64,000 nt of DNA from Blastopirellula marina (GTDB taxonomy: Bacteria; Planctomycetota; Planctomycetia; Pirellulales; Pirellulaceae). This document shows, piece after piece, positions 45,286 to 52,581 of this stretch. Location of the stretch: NCBI RefSeq assembly GCF_002967765.1, contig NZ_PUHY01000013.1, positions 62,001 through 126,000 of the forward strand, read 5' to 3'. The translations under genes and the position numbers were made by a program. The notes under the pieces are model-generated. The model did no database searches and was not told the origin of the DNA. It was given only the letters and a program-made list of their open reading frames with translations. Every line of letters starts with the position of its first letter. Position 1 is the first letter of the stretch.

Positions 45286-45941
45286 GAAGTCATCGCCGCG
45301 GTGCGTTTGCGAACCCATTCGACCGAGAGGCCAGCTATGAGGCTCAGGAGAATAAACAGTACGCCAACAATCGTCAGCGGTTCCAGATAACGATAATGAG
45401 CGTTGCCGAAAACTTGAGCCTCACGCAAAACTTCCATGACCGTAATCACCGAGAGAAGTGGGGCTTCTTTCAACATTGCGATCAAGTAGTTGCCAAGATT
45501 CGGAAGCACAGGCGGAATTGCCTGGGGCAGAATCACGTAGCGATAGGTTTGGAACGCATTCAAATTCAGTGCTTTCGCCGCATTCCATTGCCCTTTCGCA
45601 ATGCCGTCCAGTCCCGCTCGGTAGACCTCGGCGGTGTAGCAACTGTAATGCACTCCCAAGACCAAGATCCCGGTCACCAGCGGCGAGAGAGAACGTCCGA
45701 CGACGTCGGTCATCACGTAGTAGACGAAAAACAGCTGTACCAGAAGGGGCGTGCTGCGAATGAATTCGACAAACGCCCACGCTGTCCAACTGATGAACGG
45801 CACTTTCGACCGGCGCATGACCGCCCACAGCAATCCCAAAATCAAAGCTAAAGTCATTCCGCCGGCAACTGCCTCGATGGTGACGACCAAGCCCTTGAGG
45901 ATATCGGGCATGACCTCCCAAACAATATCCCAATTCCACAT
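45282..45941 (-). CDS. ehuD: Ectoine/hydroxyectoine ABC transporter permease EhuD
   Basis: The 219-residue protein has about five membrane helices and the HAAT permease core: [17 protein letters not shown], then the EAA-type loop [27 protein letters not shown], then [28 protein letters not shown]. It begins two bases after ehuC and overlaps ehuA by 4 nt. With EhuC it forms the transmembrane channel of the importer. The family alone would allow other amino acids; the neighbours make ectoine the best call. Confidence 0.87.
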   Translation of the reverse strand: MWNWDIVWEVMPDILKGLVVTIEAVAGGMTLALILGLLWAVMRRSKVPFISWTAWAFVEFIRSTPLLVQLFFVYYVMTDVVGRSLSPLVTGILVLGVHYSCYTAEVYRAGLDGIAKGQWNAAKALNLNAFQTYRYVILPQAIPPVLPNLGNYLIAMLKEAPLLSVITVMEVLREAQVFGNAHYRYLEPLTIVGVLFILLSLIAGLSVEWVRKRTAAMTS

Positions 45942-45943
45942 CG

Positions 45944-46618
45944 CTACTGCCCTCCTCCATAATCTCGCCCATGCGACAGGCGACGCTCCAACAAACGGAA
46001 CCCGAGCGTGATGAGGCTCGACAGCAGGAAGTAGATCACCAGCAGCAGCCCGAAGATTTCCAACGAGCGATGTGTGTCTGCCCGCAAATACATTCCTTGC
46101 ATCGTCAGGTCGGTTACGGTAATCGTCGACACGAGGGCGGTTCCCTTCAGTAGTTCAATCATAAGATTGCCGAACGGAGGAACCATGCTGAGCACTGCCT
46201 GCGGGAAGATGACGTATCGCATCGTTTGCCAACGGCTGAGATTCAACGCCGCTGCCGCTTGATACTGCCCCTTGGAAACCGACTCGATACTCGTGCGAAC
46301 AACCTCCGCCCCATAAGCTCCGACGTTTGCCCCCAGTACGAAGATCCCGGTTGTGATCGCATCAAGACCGAAGCCGGTCAGTTCCGGCATCACGAAATAA
46401 AACCAGTAAAGCAAGATCAACGCACTGGCACCGCGGAACACCGTGATGTAGGCAGCGCTGAACCAGCGGAGGATGGGATCGGTCGACTTGCTCCATAGGC
46501 CGAAGACCACTGCCATCACAATCGCCACGGCGGAACCGCCCAGAGCGATAATGACAGTGATATGCAGCCCCTTCAACAAGAATGGGAGCAAATCAAAAGG
46601 TGGGGGAAGGTCGCTCAC
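45944..46618 (-). CDS. ehuC: Ectoine/hydroxyectoine ABC transporter permease EhuC
   Basis: The 224-residue protein has five or so membrane helices with the same core: FRGASALILLYWFYFVMPEL, the EAA-type loop YGAEVVRTSIESVSKGQYQAAAALNLS, and VIFPQAVLSMVPPFGNLMIELLKGTALVS. It overlaps the ehuB stop by 4 nt (start at 46618) and ends 2 bp before ehuD. It pairs with EhuD in a heteromeric channel. Its polar C-terminus ends in RDYGGGQ. Confidence 0.88.
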   Translation of the reverse strand: MSDLPPPFDLLPFLLKGLHITVIIALGGSAVAIVMAVVFGLWSKSTDPILRWFSAAYITVFRGASALILLYWFYFVMPELTGFGLDAITTGIFVLGANVGAYGAEVVRTSIESVSKGQYQAAAALNLSRWQTMRYVIFPQAVLSMVPPFGNLMIELLKGTALVSTITVTDLTMQGMYLRADTHRSLEIFGLLLVIYFLLSSLITLGFRLLERRLSHGRDYGGGQ

Positions 46619-47520
46619 GGTGCTTCTATCAATTCCTTGGCGGTTACGTTACCAGGCAGGGTCGACTCATCAAATTGAAATTTTTTCACCAGTTCTAAGT
46701 GCTCTGGCGTACCGATGAATTTGGCCAGCTCTTCGTTAAAACGTTCTCGCAGTGCTTCGTCTTGTTGCCTGAAACCAAATGCTCCGAAGCCTCGCGTCTC
46801 TTTCCCATCGATGACTGGGTCGCGAAAATCATTGACTTGCTCGATCGCATCGCTGTCTTGTTTTTCGAGCAGATCCTTCACGGTGAGAAAGGTCGCGGCC
46901 ACCGCATCAATCTGATCTCCCTTCAGGCCCTGCAATGCACTCGCATAGTCGGCAAACACAGCGATTTGGCTCTCATCAACTCCCAAATCTTGCGCGTATT
47001 TCAATTCAATACTGCCCCCCATGACACCAATCCTGGCGTCCGGATTGTCGCGTACATCTTCATAACTATGCAGGTCGAGCGGATTGCCGGCCAGCACAAT
47101 GAAAGACTCGCCGATGGCGTATGTGGGATTGGAAAAAGCAATTTCTTTACCGCGTTCAGGCGTGATATACATACCCGCTGCGATAATATCGAATCGCTTC
47201 GCTTTCAAACCGGGAATTAAGGAGCCGAAGTCAGCAACCACAGGCTCAATGTGGTCAACGCCGATCTTTTTTAAGATGTATCGCGCGATCTCAGGAGCTT
47301 CTCCGGTAACTAAATCTTTCTTGGTATCGAGGTACCCATATGGTTTCTCGTTGGCGAAGCCGATGCGGACTTTTCCGGTCCGCTGAATTCTCGCTAACGT
47401 GCTTTCAGCGTTAGCGTTGGAACGATTCGCCTGCCATAGGATCGCGCCAATGGCTGCCAGGAATATTAGCAACACTAATACTCCAGCTAACGAAACCTGC
47501 GATCTTTTTTCATCGAACAT
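46615..47520 (-). CDS. ehuB: Ectoine/hydroxyectoine-binding protein EhuB
   Basis: The 301-residue protein starts with a hydrophobic segment (LAGVLVLLIFLAAIGAIL) that lacks a lipobox and may stay as a membrane anchor. The SBP-type 3 domain follows, with VRIGFANEKPYGYLDTKKDLVTGEAPEIARYILKKIGV and FDIIAAGMYITPERGKEIAFSNPTY. These parts match EhuB proteins, whose aromatic residues and an Arg hold ectoine in a cation-pi pocket. It leads the operon ehuB-ehuC-ehuD-ehuA(-marC). The 5' side faces the shared intergenic region with ectA. Confidence 0.88.
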   Translation of the reverse strand: MFDEKRSQVSLAGVLVLLIFLAAIGAILWQANRSNANAESTLARIQRTGKVRIGFANEKPYGYLDTKKDLVTGEAPEIARYILKKIGVDHIEPVVADFGSLIPGLKAKRFDIIAAGMYITPERGKEIAFSNPTYAIGESFIVLAGNPLDLHSYEDVRDNPDARIGVMGGSIELKYAQDLGVDESQIAVFADYASALQGLKGDQIDAVAATFLTVKDLLEKQDSDAIEQVNDFRDPVIDGKETRGFGAFGFRQQDEALRERFNEELAKFIGTPEHLELVKKFQFDESTLPGNVTAKELIEAP

Positions 47521-47763
47521 TGGCTAAAAATAACCGTAATACATTACAGCAACGAAAGTTGCGATTATCCGAAGATCCAGGTGAAAACCCGTGATCGCAC
47601 GTTGATCATCTGAATCAAATGTGCTAGATTTTAGAGCCAATTAGTTGCAGCAGCAACCATTGCTGCAGTAATTTTCGCGACTCCCCGCTGGGGAACCTTT
47701 TGCGAGTCTTGTTGACTCCAAAAGTGCGAAGCAGAGGAACTCCAGAGGAGGAATCAGGCCCGG
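47521..47763. promoter_or_regulatory. Shared control region between ehuB and ectA
   Basis: These 243 bp carry the start regions of both divergent operons. Near ehuB lie the palindrome GTAAT-AC-ATTAC (47536-47547) and a GCAAC-GAAA-GTTGC hairpin (47549-47562), which would sit in the ehuB leader or promoter. The ectA promoter lies at 47602-47630. A 7-bp stem TGCAGCA/TGCTGCA (47646-47652, 47661-47667) lies in the ectA leader. Any of the palindromes could bind the MarR-family protein encoded at 51135. Confidence 0.6.
47602..47630 (+). promoter_or_regulatory. Putative ectA promoter with extended -10
   Basis: TTGATC (47602-47607) and TAGATT (47625-47630) are spaced by 17 nt, with TG one base before the -10 (extended -10). 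An inverted repeat TTGAT-N7-ATCAA (47602-47618) overlaps the -35 and could be an operator. The predicted mRNA starts near 47637, leaving a leader of ~125 nt before ectA. Confidence 0.6.
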
Positions 47764-48252
47764 ATGAACTTCCGGAAACCACGCGTCGAAGATGGCGCGA
47801 AGCTGCGTGAACTGGTCGCCAACAGCCAAGAGATGGACGATAACTCGTGCTACCTCTACTTGCTGCTCTGTCAAGATTTCGCCGACACCTGCGTGGTGGC
47901 AGAACTTGATGGCGCCATCGTTGGGTTTGTGACTGGCTACGTCCCACCACAAAGACCCTCGTCGCTGTTTGTTTGGCAGGTTGTTGTTGCTCCTGAAGCA
48001 CGACGACAAGGTTTAGCCAAACGCATGCTGGATGCCCTGATTAGACAGTTCCCTGGCGAGAAGCTGGAATTTGTCGAGGCCACAATTACGCCTGACAACG
48101 TGCCTTCTCGCAGTCTCTTTAATGCCCTGGCACGTTCCTTGCACACGGAAATCAACTACACCCCGTATTTCCGTGCAGATCATTTTGGAAACTTTGCCCA
48201 TGACCCGGAAGAACTTTGCCGGGTCGGCCCGATAGGCCCCGAACGAGAATAA
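47764..48252 (+). CDS. ectA: L-2,4-diaminobutyrate acetyltransferase
   Basis: The 162-residue GNAT enzyme starts at ATG 47764, with AGGAGG 12 nt upstream. It has the EctA hallmark MDDNSCYLYLLLCQDFADTCVVAELDG, the acetyl-CoA loop VVAPEARRQGLAKRMLDAL and the late ATITPDNVPSRSLFNALAR. It acetylates the gamma-amino group of diaminobutyrate, the second step of ectoine synthesis. ectB begins 2 nt after its stop. The whole protein is close to the usual 160-190 residues and has no signal peptide. Confidence 0.95.
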   Translation: MNFRKPRVEDGAKLRELVANSQEMDDNSCYLYLLLCQDFADTCVVAELDGAIVGFVTGYVPPQRPSSLFVWQVVVAPEARRQGLAKRMLDALIRQFPGEKLEFVEATITPDNVPSRSLFNALARSLHTEINYTPYFRADHFGNFAHDPEELCRVGPIGPERE

Positions 48253-48254
48253 TC

Positions 48255-49532
48255 ATGAATATTGTTGACCGAATGGAATCCAACGTACGCAGCTATTGCC
48301 GGTCGTTCCCGACGACTTTTAAGACGGCAAAAGATCACCTGATGATCGATGAGAGCGGCAAAGCCTACATCGACTTCTTCGCCGGTGCAGGCTCGCTGAA
48401 TTACGGACACAATAACGAAACCCTGAAGAACGCGCTGCTGGAGTACATCTCCGGCGATGGGATTACACACGCGCTCGACATGACCACCGTCGCCAAGAAG
48501 CGACTCCTGCAATCGATGCAGGATGTCCTCTTTGCACCACGGGGCATGGACTACAAAGTGCTATTCCCTGGTCCCACAGGAACCAACTCGGTTGAAACGG
48601 CGCTAAAGCTGGCCCGTAAGGTGACTGGTCGTCGTAACGTGATCTCCTTTACCAACGGATTTCATGGAATGACACTCGGTTCGCTGGCAATTACTGGTAA
48701 TTCCGGTAAGCGAGCTGGTGCTGGTGTTTCATTGCACGACACAACCCACATGCCGTTCTGCGATTACTTCGACGCCGAGACCGATACGATCTCGATGATC
48801 GAAAACTACCTGGAAGACAACAGTAGCGGCATTGACAAGCCGGCTGCTTTCATTCTGGAAACCGTCCAGGCCGAAGGCGGCGTGAACGTCGCGTCGAAGA
48901 CATGGTTGCGTCGCATCGCTGAGCTCGCTAAAGCTTCCGGCGCACTGCTGATTCTGGATGACATTCAGGTCGGCTGTGGTCGAACCGGTCCGTTCTTTAG
49001 CTTCGAGTTCGCTGACATCGAACCCGATATCATCTGCCTGTCGAAGTCGTTCTCCGGATATGGGCTTCCCTTAGCAGTCACGTTGGTGAAACCTGAGTTT
49101 GACGCGTTCAAACCGGGCGAACATAACGGAACGTTCCGTGGCCACAATCCGTCCTTCGTGACCGCTTCGACCGCATTGGAAGCCTACTGGCGAGATGATC
49201 GTCTGTCGAAGGAAGTGCACGAAAAAGCACGCATTATCAAGGATGCGTTCCTCGAAATGGCCGACCGTTACGACGGAAGTGTCCGTGGTCGTGGGATGAT
49301 CCAGGGAATCGAGTTCCCAGATCACACGCTGGCCAACAAAATTTCACGTACCGCATTTGGCCGTGGCTTGATTGTGGAAACGGCGGGTCCAAATGACGAA
49401 GTCTTGAAGGTCTTGCCACCGCTGACCATCGAGTACGATGCCTTGAAGGAAGGCTTGCGGATTATCACCGAAGCTATCCACGAGAATCTACGCTCTGACG
49501 TCAGCACGAAGACGACGGTCGGCGCGAAGTAA
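48255..49532 (+). CDS. ectB: Diaminobutyrate-2-oxoglutarate transaminase
   Basis: The start at ATG 48255 (MNIVDRMESNVRSYCRSFPTTF, 425 aa) lies 2 nt after the ectA stop; an open extension to 48216 would overlap ectA. Class III aminotransferase motifs are DYKVLFPGPTGTNSVETALKLA, ILDDIQVGCGRTGPFFSFE, and SKSFSGYGLP with the pyridoxal-phosphate Lys264. It converts aspartate-semialdehyde to diaminobutyrate, the first dedicated step. A strong terminator follows at 49598. No aspartokinase gene (ask_ect) accompanies the cluster. Confidence 0.95.
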   Translation: MNIVDRMESNVRSYCRSFPTTFKTAKDHLMIDESGKAYIDFFAGAGSLNYGHNNETLKNALLEYISGDGITHALDMTTVAKKRLLQSMQDVLFAPRGMDYKVLFPGPTGTNSVETALKLARKVTGRRNVISFTNGFHGMTLGSLAITGNSGKRAGAGVSLHDTTHMPFCDYFDAETDTISMIENYLEDNSSGIDKPAAFILETVQAEGGVNVASKTWLRRIAELAKASGALLILDDIQVGCGRTGPFFSFEFADIEPDIICLSKSFSGYGLPLAVTLVKPEFDAFKPGEHNGTFRGHNPSFVTASTALEAYWRDDRLSKEVHEKARIIKDAFLEMADRYDGSVRGRGMIQGIEFPDHTLANKISRTAFGRGLIVETAGPNDEVLKVLPPLTIEYDALKEGLRIITEAIHENLRSDVSTKTTVGAK

Positions 49533-49597
49533 TCGCCGTTGCATAAGATAATAGCCCGACAACGCCGCTGAATTGCGACGTTCCGGACGAGAACAAC

Positions 49598-49636
49598 CGG
49601 GGGCCTCTGCTTAGGTAGGGTGCCCCCGTTTTTTTT
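49598..49636 (+). terminator. Intrinsic terminator between ectB and ectC
   Basis: CGGGGGC (49598-49604) and GCCCCCG (49622-49628) form a GC-rich 7-bp stem with a 17-nt loop, followed by eight T's (49629-49636). It has the full form of a rho-independent terminator and lies inside the ectABCD series. Confidence 0.85.
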
Positions 49637-49664
49637 GATTCAAACAATTTCAAATTGGTATAGT
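49635..49664 (+). promoter_or_regulatory. Putative ectC promoter with extended -10
   Basis: TTGATT (49635-49640) and TATAGT (49659-49664) have an 18-nt spacer, with TG one base before the -10 (extended -10). A palindrome CAATTT-C-AAATTG (49645-49657) fills the spacer, and a CGCGGA-TATT-TCCGCG hairpin (49666-49681) covers the probable transcript start. Both are good operator candidates. The design resembles the ectA promoter. Confidence 0.6.
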
Positions 49665-49702
49665 TCGCGGATATTTCCGCGTCACAGAAGGAGAGTGAAA
49701 GA

Positions 49703-50086
49703 ATGTTAGTTCGCAGCTTAGAGGATATTCTGGGTACCGAGCGCGATGTCGAAGGGGGCAACTGGAATAGTCGCCGCCTTCTTCTAGCTGGCGACAAGAT
49801 GGGGTTTTCGCTGCACGACACGATCCTACGAGCCGGCACGACCACACCGATTCATTACCAGAACCACCTAGAAGCGGTCTACTGCATCGAAGGGCACGCT
49901 ACGGTTGAACTCGTTCCAAGTGGCGAGAAATTTGAGATTAAGCCAGGCACCGTGTATGCACTCGATTTGAATGACAAGCATCTGCTGACCGCCCACGTTG
50001 ATACCCGCATGGTCTGTGTTTTCAACCCAGCGGTCGTTGGAAACGAAGTCCACGACGAGAATGGCGTTTACCCAGCTGCCAAGTAA
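49703..50086 (+). CDS. ectC: Ectoine synthase
   Basis: The 127-residue cupin protein begins at ATG 49703 with AAGGAG 9 nt upstream. The iron-binding residues known from Paenibacillus lautus EctC, Glu57, Tyr85 and His93, occur at exactly these positions here. Flanking motifs are TTPIHYQNHLEAVYCIEGH and PGTVYALDLNDKHLL. The enzyme closes the ring of N-gamma-acetyl-diaminobutyrate to give ectoine. Its own promoter and the terminator before it suggest expression partly independent of ectAB. The 166-bp gap to ectD holds two large inverted repeats. Confidence 0.97.
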   Translation: MLVRSLEDILGTERDVEGGNWNSRRLLLAGDKMGFSLHDTILRAGTTTPIHYQNHLEAVYCIEGHATVELVPSGEKFEIKPGTVYALDLNDKHLLTAHVDTRMVCVFNPAVVGNEVHDENGVYPAAK

Positions 50087-50092
50087 ATAGCT

Positions 50093-50211
50093 CGACGCAT
50101 CATGCCACGCTCTGCGACGGCCCCATCGTCGCAGAGCATGCGTCGTGAATCGTGACGGTCCCTCACAGGATCGCGACCTCCCAAACCGAATGAAACCGGA
50201 CAGGGACCGTC
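50093..50211 (+). promoter_or_regulatory. Two large inverted repeats between ectC and ectD
   Basis: First: GCTCTGCGACG (50109-50119) with CGTCGCAGAGC (50127-50137), 7-nt loop; the outer arms CGACGCAT (50093-50100) and ATGCGTCG (50138-50145) extend it to 19 bp around an 8-nt bulge. Second: GACGGTCCCT (50154-50163) with AGGGACCGTC (50202-50211), 38-nt loop; flanking bases pair further. No T-run follows either. They could weaken readthrough into ectD, protect the ectC mRNA end, or bind protein. Confidence 0.6.
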
Positions 50212-50252
50212 GTCCCCACGAATCACGAACCCAACATCCCCGATGAAGGATC

Positions 50253-51134
50253 ATGCCAGCAGACAATGCGCTTTTAGCCGACCCCTATAGCTCTCGTATT
50301 GGTACCCAGTGGGAAATCGCCCCTCGCCGAGACCCCGTGCTCTGGGATCCGGAAGCTCAAGGCCCACTCAATCCGAATCAACTCGAAACGTTTGAATCGT
50401 GGGGATACTTTCCATTCCCAAAACTAATCAGCTCGGATCGCGCCAAATCACTCCTCGCGGAAGCAACCCATCTGCAAGAATCGCTCCCGCCTGATCTTGA
50501 TCATGTCATCTCGGAACCGAGCAGCCGAGAAATTCGCTCGATTTTTCGCGTTCATCAAGACAATGAGGCATTCGCGGACGTCTGCCGCGACGACAGCATC
50601 GTCAGTATCGCGCGTCAAATTCTCGGTAGCGAGGTCTATCTTCATCAGTCGCGAATCAACTTCAAGCCAGGCTTCCAAGGCAAAGAGTTTTTCTGGCACT
50701 CCGACTTCGAGACTTGGCATGTCGAGGACGGCATGCCGCGGATGCGTGCGGTAAGTATTTCGATCAGCCTCACAGCTAACACCGCCTACAACGGTCCTTT
50801 GATGCTGGTGCGGGGTTCGCATCAATCGTACGTTCGCTGTGTCGGAGAAACGCCCGACGAGCACTTCCGTAGTTCACTGAAGAAGCAAGAATTCGGTGTC
50901 CCTAATCGTGAAGCACTCAGCCTATTAGCTGAACAAGGAGAGATCGTCGCTCCGACAGGCGCACCTGGGTCGGCCGTGATGTTCGACTGCAACACCATGC
51001 ACGCGTCGGCCAGCAACCTCAGCCCTTACCCACGTACCAATTTGTTTCTGGTATTCAACAGCGTAGAGAACGAACTTCGAACGCCATTTGGCGGAACACC
51101 TCCACGCCCAAGGTTCTTAAGTTATCGACCGTGA
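50253..51134 (+). CDS. ectD: Ectoine 5-hydroxylase
   Basis: The 293-residue protein belongs to the PhyH dioxygenases. The EctD signature is present: WHSDFETWHVEDGMPRMRAV, then NGPLMLVRGSH. The iron ligands are His149, Asp151 and His250, and Arg261 should bind 2-oxoglutarate; Virgibacillus salexigens EctD has 146/148/248 and 259. It converts ectoine to 5-hydroxyectoine using O2 and 2-oxoglutarate. The ATG at 50253 has AAGGA very close upstream. Its stop abuts the stop of the convergent MarR-family gene. Confidence 0.97.
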   Translation: MPADNALLADPYSSRIGTQWEIAPRRDPVLWDPEAQGPLNPNQLETFESWGYFPFPKLISSDRAKSLLAEATHLQESLPPDLDHVISEPSSREIRSIFRVHQDNEAFADVCRDDSIVSIARQILGSEVYLHQSRINFKPGFQGKEFFWHSDFETWHVEDGMPRMRAVSISISLTANTAYNGPLMLVRGSHQSYVRCVGETPDEHFRSSLKKQEFGVPNREALSLLAEQGEIVAPTGAPGSAVMFDCNTMHASASNLSPYPRTNLFLVFNSVENELRTPFGGTPPRPRFLSYRP

Positions 51135-51644
51135 TTAAGAGAGCTTGCGATCTTCGCGGGACTCGAATTCCGCGGAGATCACCGGCTCGGCGTCCAGGTC
51201 GGCGGCCTCCATCAATTCGACGACCTGCTCTAGAGAGGCCAAAAGATTCCACTGCTCCTCTTGAGCGAGCGAAGTCACTCGATCGACGAATTGCTCTTGA
51301 AGGGGAGTGGGAATCCCATCTAATCGCTGCTTGCCGGTTTCCGTTAAATGAATGAGCACGCGGCGACGATCTGGGCTATTACGGATACGTTCAATTAATT
51401 GAGCACGCTCCATGCGTTCGAGAATGCGGGACACGGTCGGCGCGGCTAAGCCAACTCGACTCGAAACCTGCGCGGCGGTGACTTCATCCTTCTCTTGCGA
51501 AAGATCACGAATTGCCCGCAAACAAAGAAGCTGCGGTAACGTGAGCCCAGAATGGCGTGAGAGAGACCGCGAATAGTGCGACGTTTTCAAAATGATGCGG
51601 CGAATCGCCCGCAACATTCGCTCGACAAGGTCCTGCTTTTCCAT
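51135..51644 (-). CDS. MarR-family regulator, probably of the ectoine genes
   Basis: I start at ATG 51644 (MEKQDLVERMLRAIRRI, 169 aa); the open frame runs to 51830 with a poor N-terminus. The winged helix-turn-helix of MarR proteins is clear: LTLPQLLCLRAIRDLSQ, VTAAQVSSRVGLAAPTVSRILERMERAQLIERIRNSPDRRRVLIHLTETG. Ectoine clusters often carry a MarR repressor (EctR), usually ahead of ectA; here it closes the block tail-to-tail with ectD. Its target is inferred from position. Candidate operators lie in the ectA and ectC promoters. Confidence 0.88.
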   Translation of the reverse strand: MEKQDLVERMLRAIRRIILKTSHYSRSLSRHSGLTLPQLLCLRAIRDLSQEKDEVTAAQVSSRVGLAAPTVSRILERMERAQLIERIRNSPDRRRVLIHLTETGKQRLDGIPTPLQEQFVDRVTSLAQEEQWNLLASLEQVVELMEAADLDAEPVISAEFESREDRKLS

Positions 51645-51852
51645 CGAGTTAAGGGGGCAACTTCCGGGGACACACTCATTAAAAACGTCAATCTCCAATC
51701 TAGCCCTGTTTGGTAAAAGTGTCGATACCGCAAGCGGGTGCCAGTAGCGGCCTTCCGCGCTTCGTTCGCATCTGGCGGGAGTTTCTCCCTGATTCTTCCG
51801 CGTTGGAGAACCGGAGACCGGCTTGATCACGCCGGCTACACGAAATTAAGCC

Positions 51853-51881
51853 TTGACCCCACTAGACGACTGGTCTAATAT
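51853..51881 (+). promoter_or_regulatory. tetR promoter with overlapping operator
   Basis: TTGACC (51853-51858) and TAATAT (51876-51881) are separated by exactly 17 nt. The palindrome TAGAC-GACTG-GTCTA (51863-51877) fills the spacer and touches the -10, a typical place for TetR autorepression. A near copy lies before the adaptor gene at 52540. Confidence 0.75.
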
Positions 51882-51920
51882 TGCCATCCACACTCATTTA
51901 GTTAGGCAGCAAACTCTCAC

Positions 51921-52508
51921 GTGACCCACGAAACGAAAAGCCAGATCATCGAGGCGGGCCGAAAGGCCATGATCGCCAAGAGCTATAACGGAGTCGGCCT
52001 GAACGAGATCCTGAACGATGCGGGGGTGCCGAAAGGCTCCTTCTACCACTTCTTCAAATCGAAAGAAGAACTGGGAGTCGCGGTGATCGAGAATTCTTTT
52101 GTGGAAAATACCCAAAAACTTCGAGAGGCCTTACAGAGCTCCGAAAAGAGTCCGCTGACACGCCTGGAAGATTACTTCGTGCGGGCACGCGACGAAATCA
52201 ATTCACGCGAACTACGGCAAGAATGCCTTATTTGTAAGCTAGCTTTGGAGCTATCTTCCCTCAGTGAGCCTCTCAGACGGGCCGTTCACGAAGGTTGGCA
52301 AGTATGGCGATCAATCATTGCAGATTGCCTACGAGACGCCCAGAACGAGGGGGAAATCGACCCTGGGCACGACGCCGAAAGTTTGGCATCTTTTATCATA
52401 TACTCCTTTGAGGGGGCGATGATTAGGGTGCAAGTGAATAATAATATTCTACCAGTGAACCATTTCCTGCATTATGTCTTCCATGTATTACTGAAGGCAA
52501 AAGCATGA
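51921..52508 (+). CDS. TetR-family transcriptional regulator
   Basis: The 195-residue protein starts at GTG 51921. An N-terminal TetR helix-turn-helix is clear: IIEAGRKAMIAKSYNGVGLNEILNDAGVPKGSFYHFFKSKEELG. The C-terminal ligand domain (ECLICKLALELSSLSEPLRRAVHEGW) resembles the NemR/AcrR group that often controls efflux or detoxification. It reads into the RND adaptor gene 73 bp downstream. Matching palindromes in its own promoter and before the adaptor gene argue that it represses both. Confidence 0.92.
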   Translation: MTHETKSQIIEAGRKAMIAKSYNGVGLNEILNDAGVPKGSFYHFFKSKEELGVAVIENSFVENTQKLREALQSSEKSPLTRLEDYFVRARDEINSRELRQECLICKLALELSSLSEPLRRAVHEGWQVWRSIIADCLRDAQNEGEIDPGHDAESLASFIIYSFEGAMIRVQVNNNILPVNHFLHYVFHVLLKAKA

Positions 52509-52539
52509 ATCCCGTAGACACGTCCTGGCATCCCAGGCA

Positions 52540-52554
52540 GAGACGACCGGTCTA
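52540..52554 (+). promoter_or_regulatory. Second TetR operator copy before the RND adaptor gene
   Basis: GAGACGACCGGTCTA matches the operator at 51863-51877 at 13 of 15 positions and keeps the AGAC/GTCT arms with the same spacing. It lies between the tetR stop and the adaptor start at 52582. Confidence 0.7.
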
Positions 52555-52581
52555 CTACACGACGAGAAGGGGAACATTCGT

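Noticed and set aside
51645-51830. N-terminal extension of the MarR-family gene
   Set aside because: These 62 residues do not resemble MarR N-termini, whereas MEKQDLVERM does.
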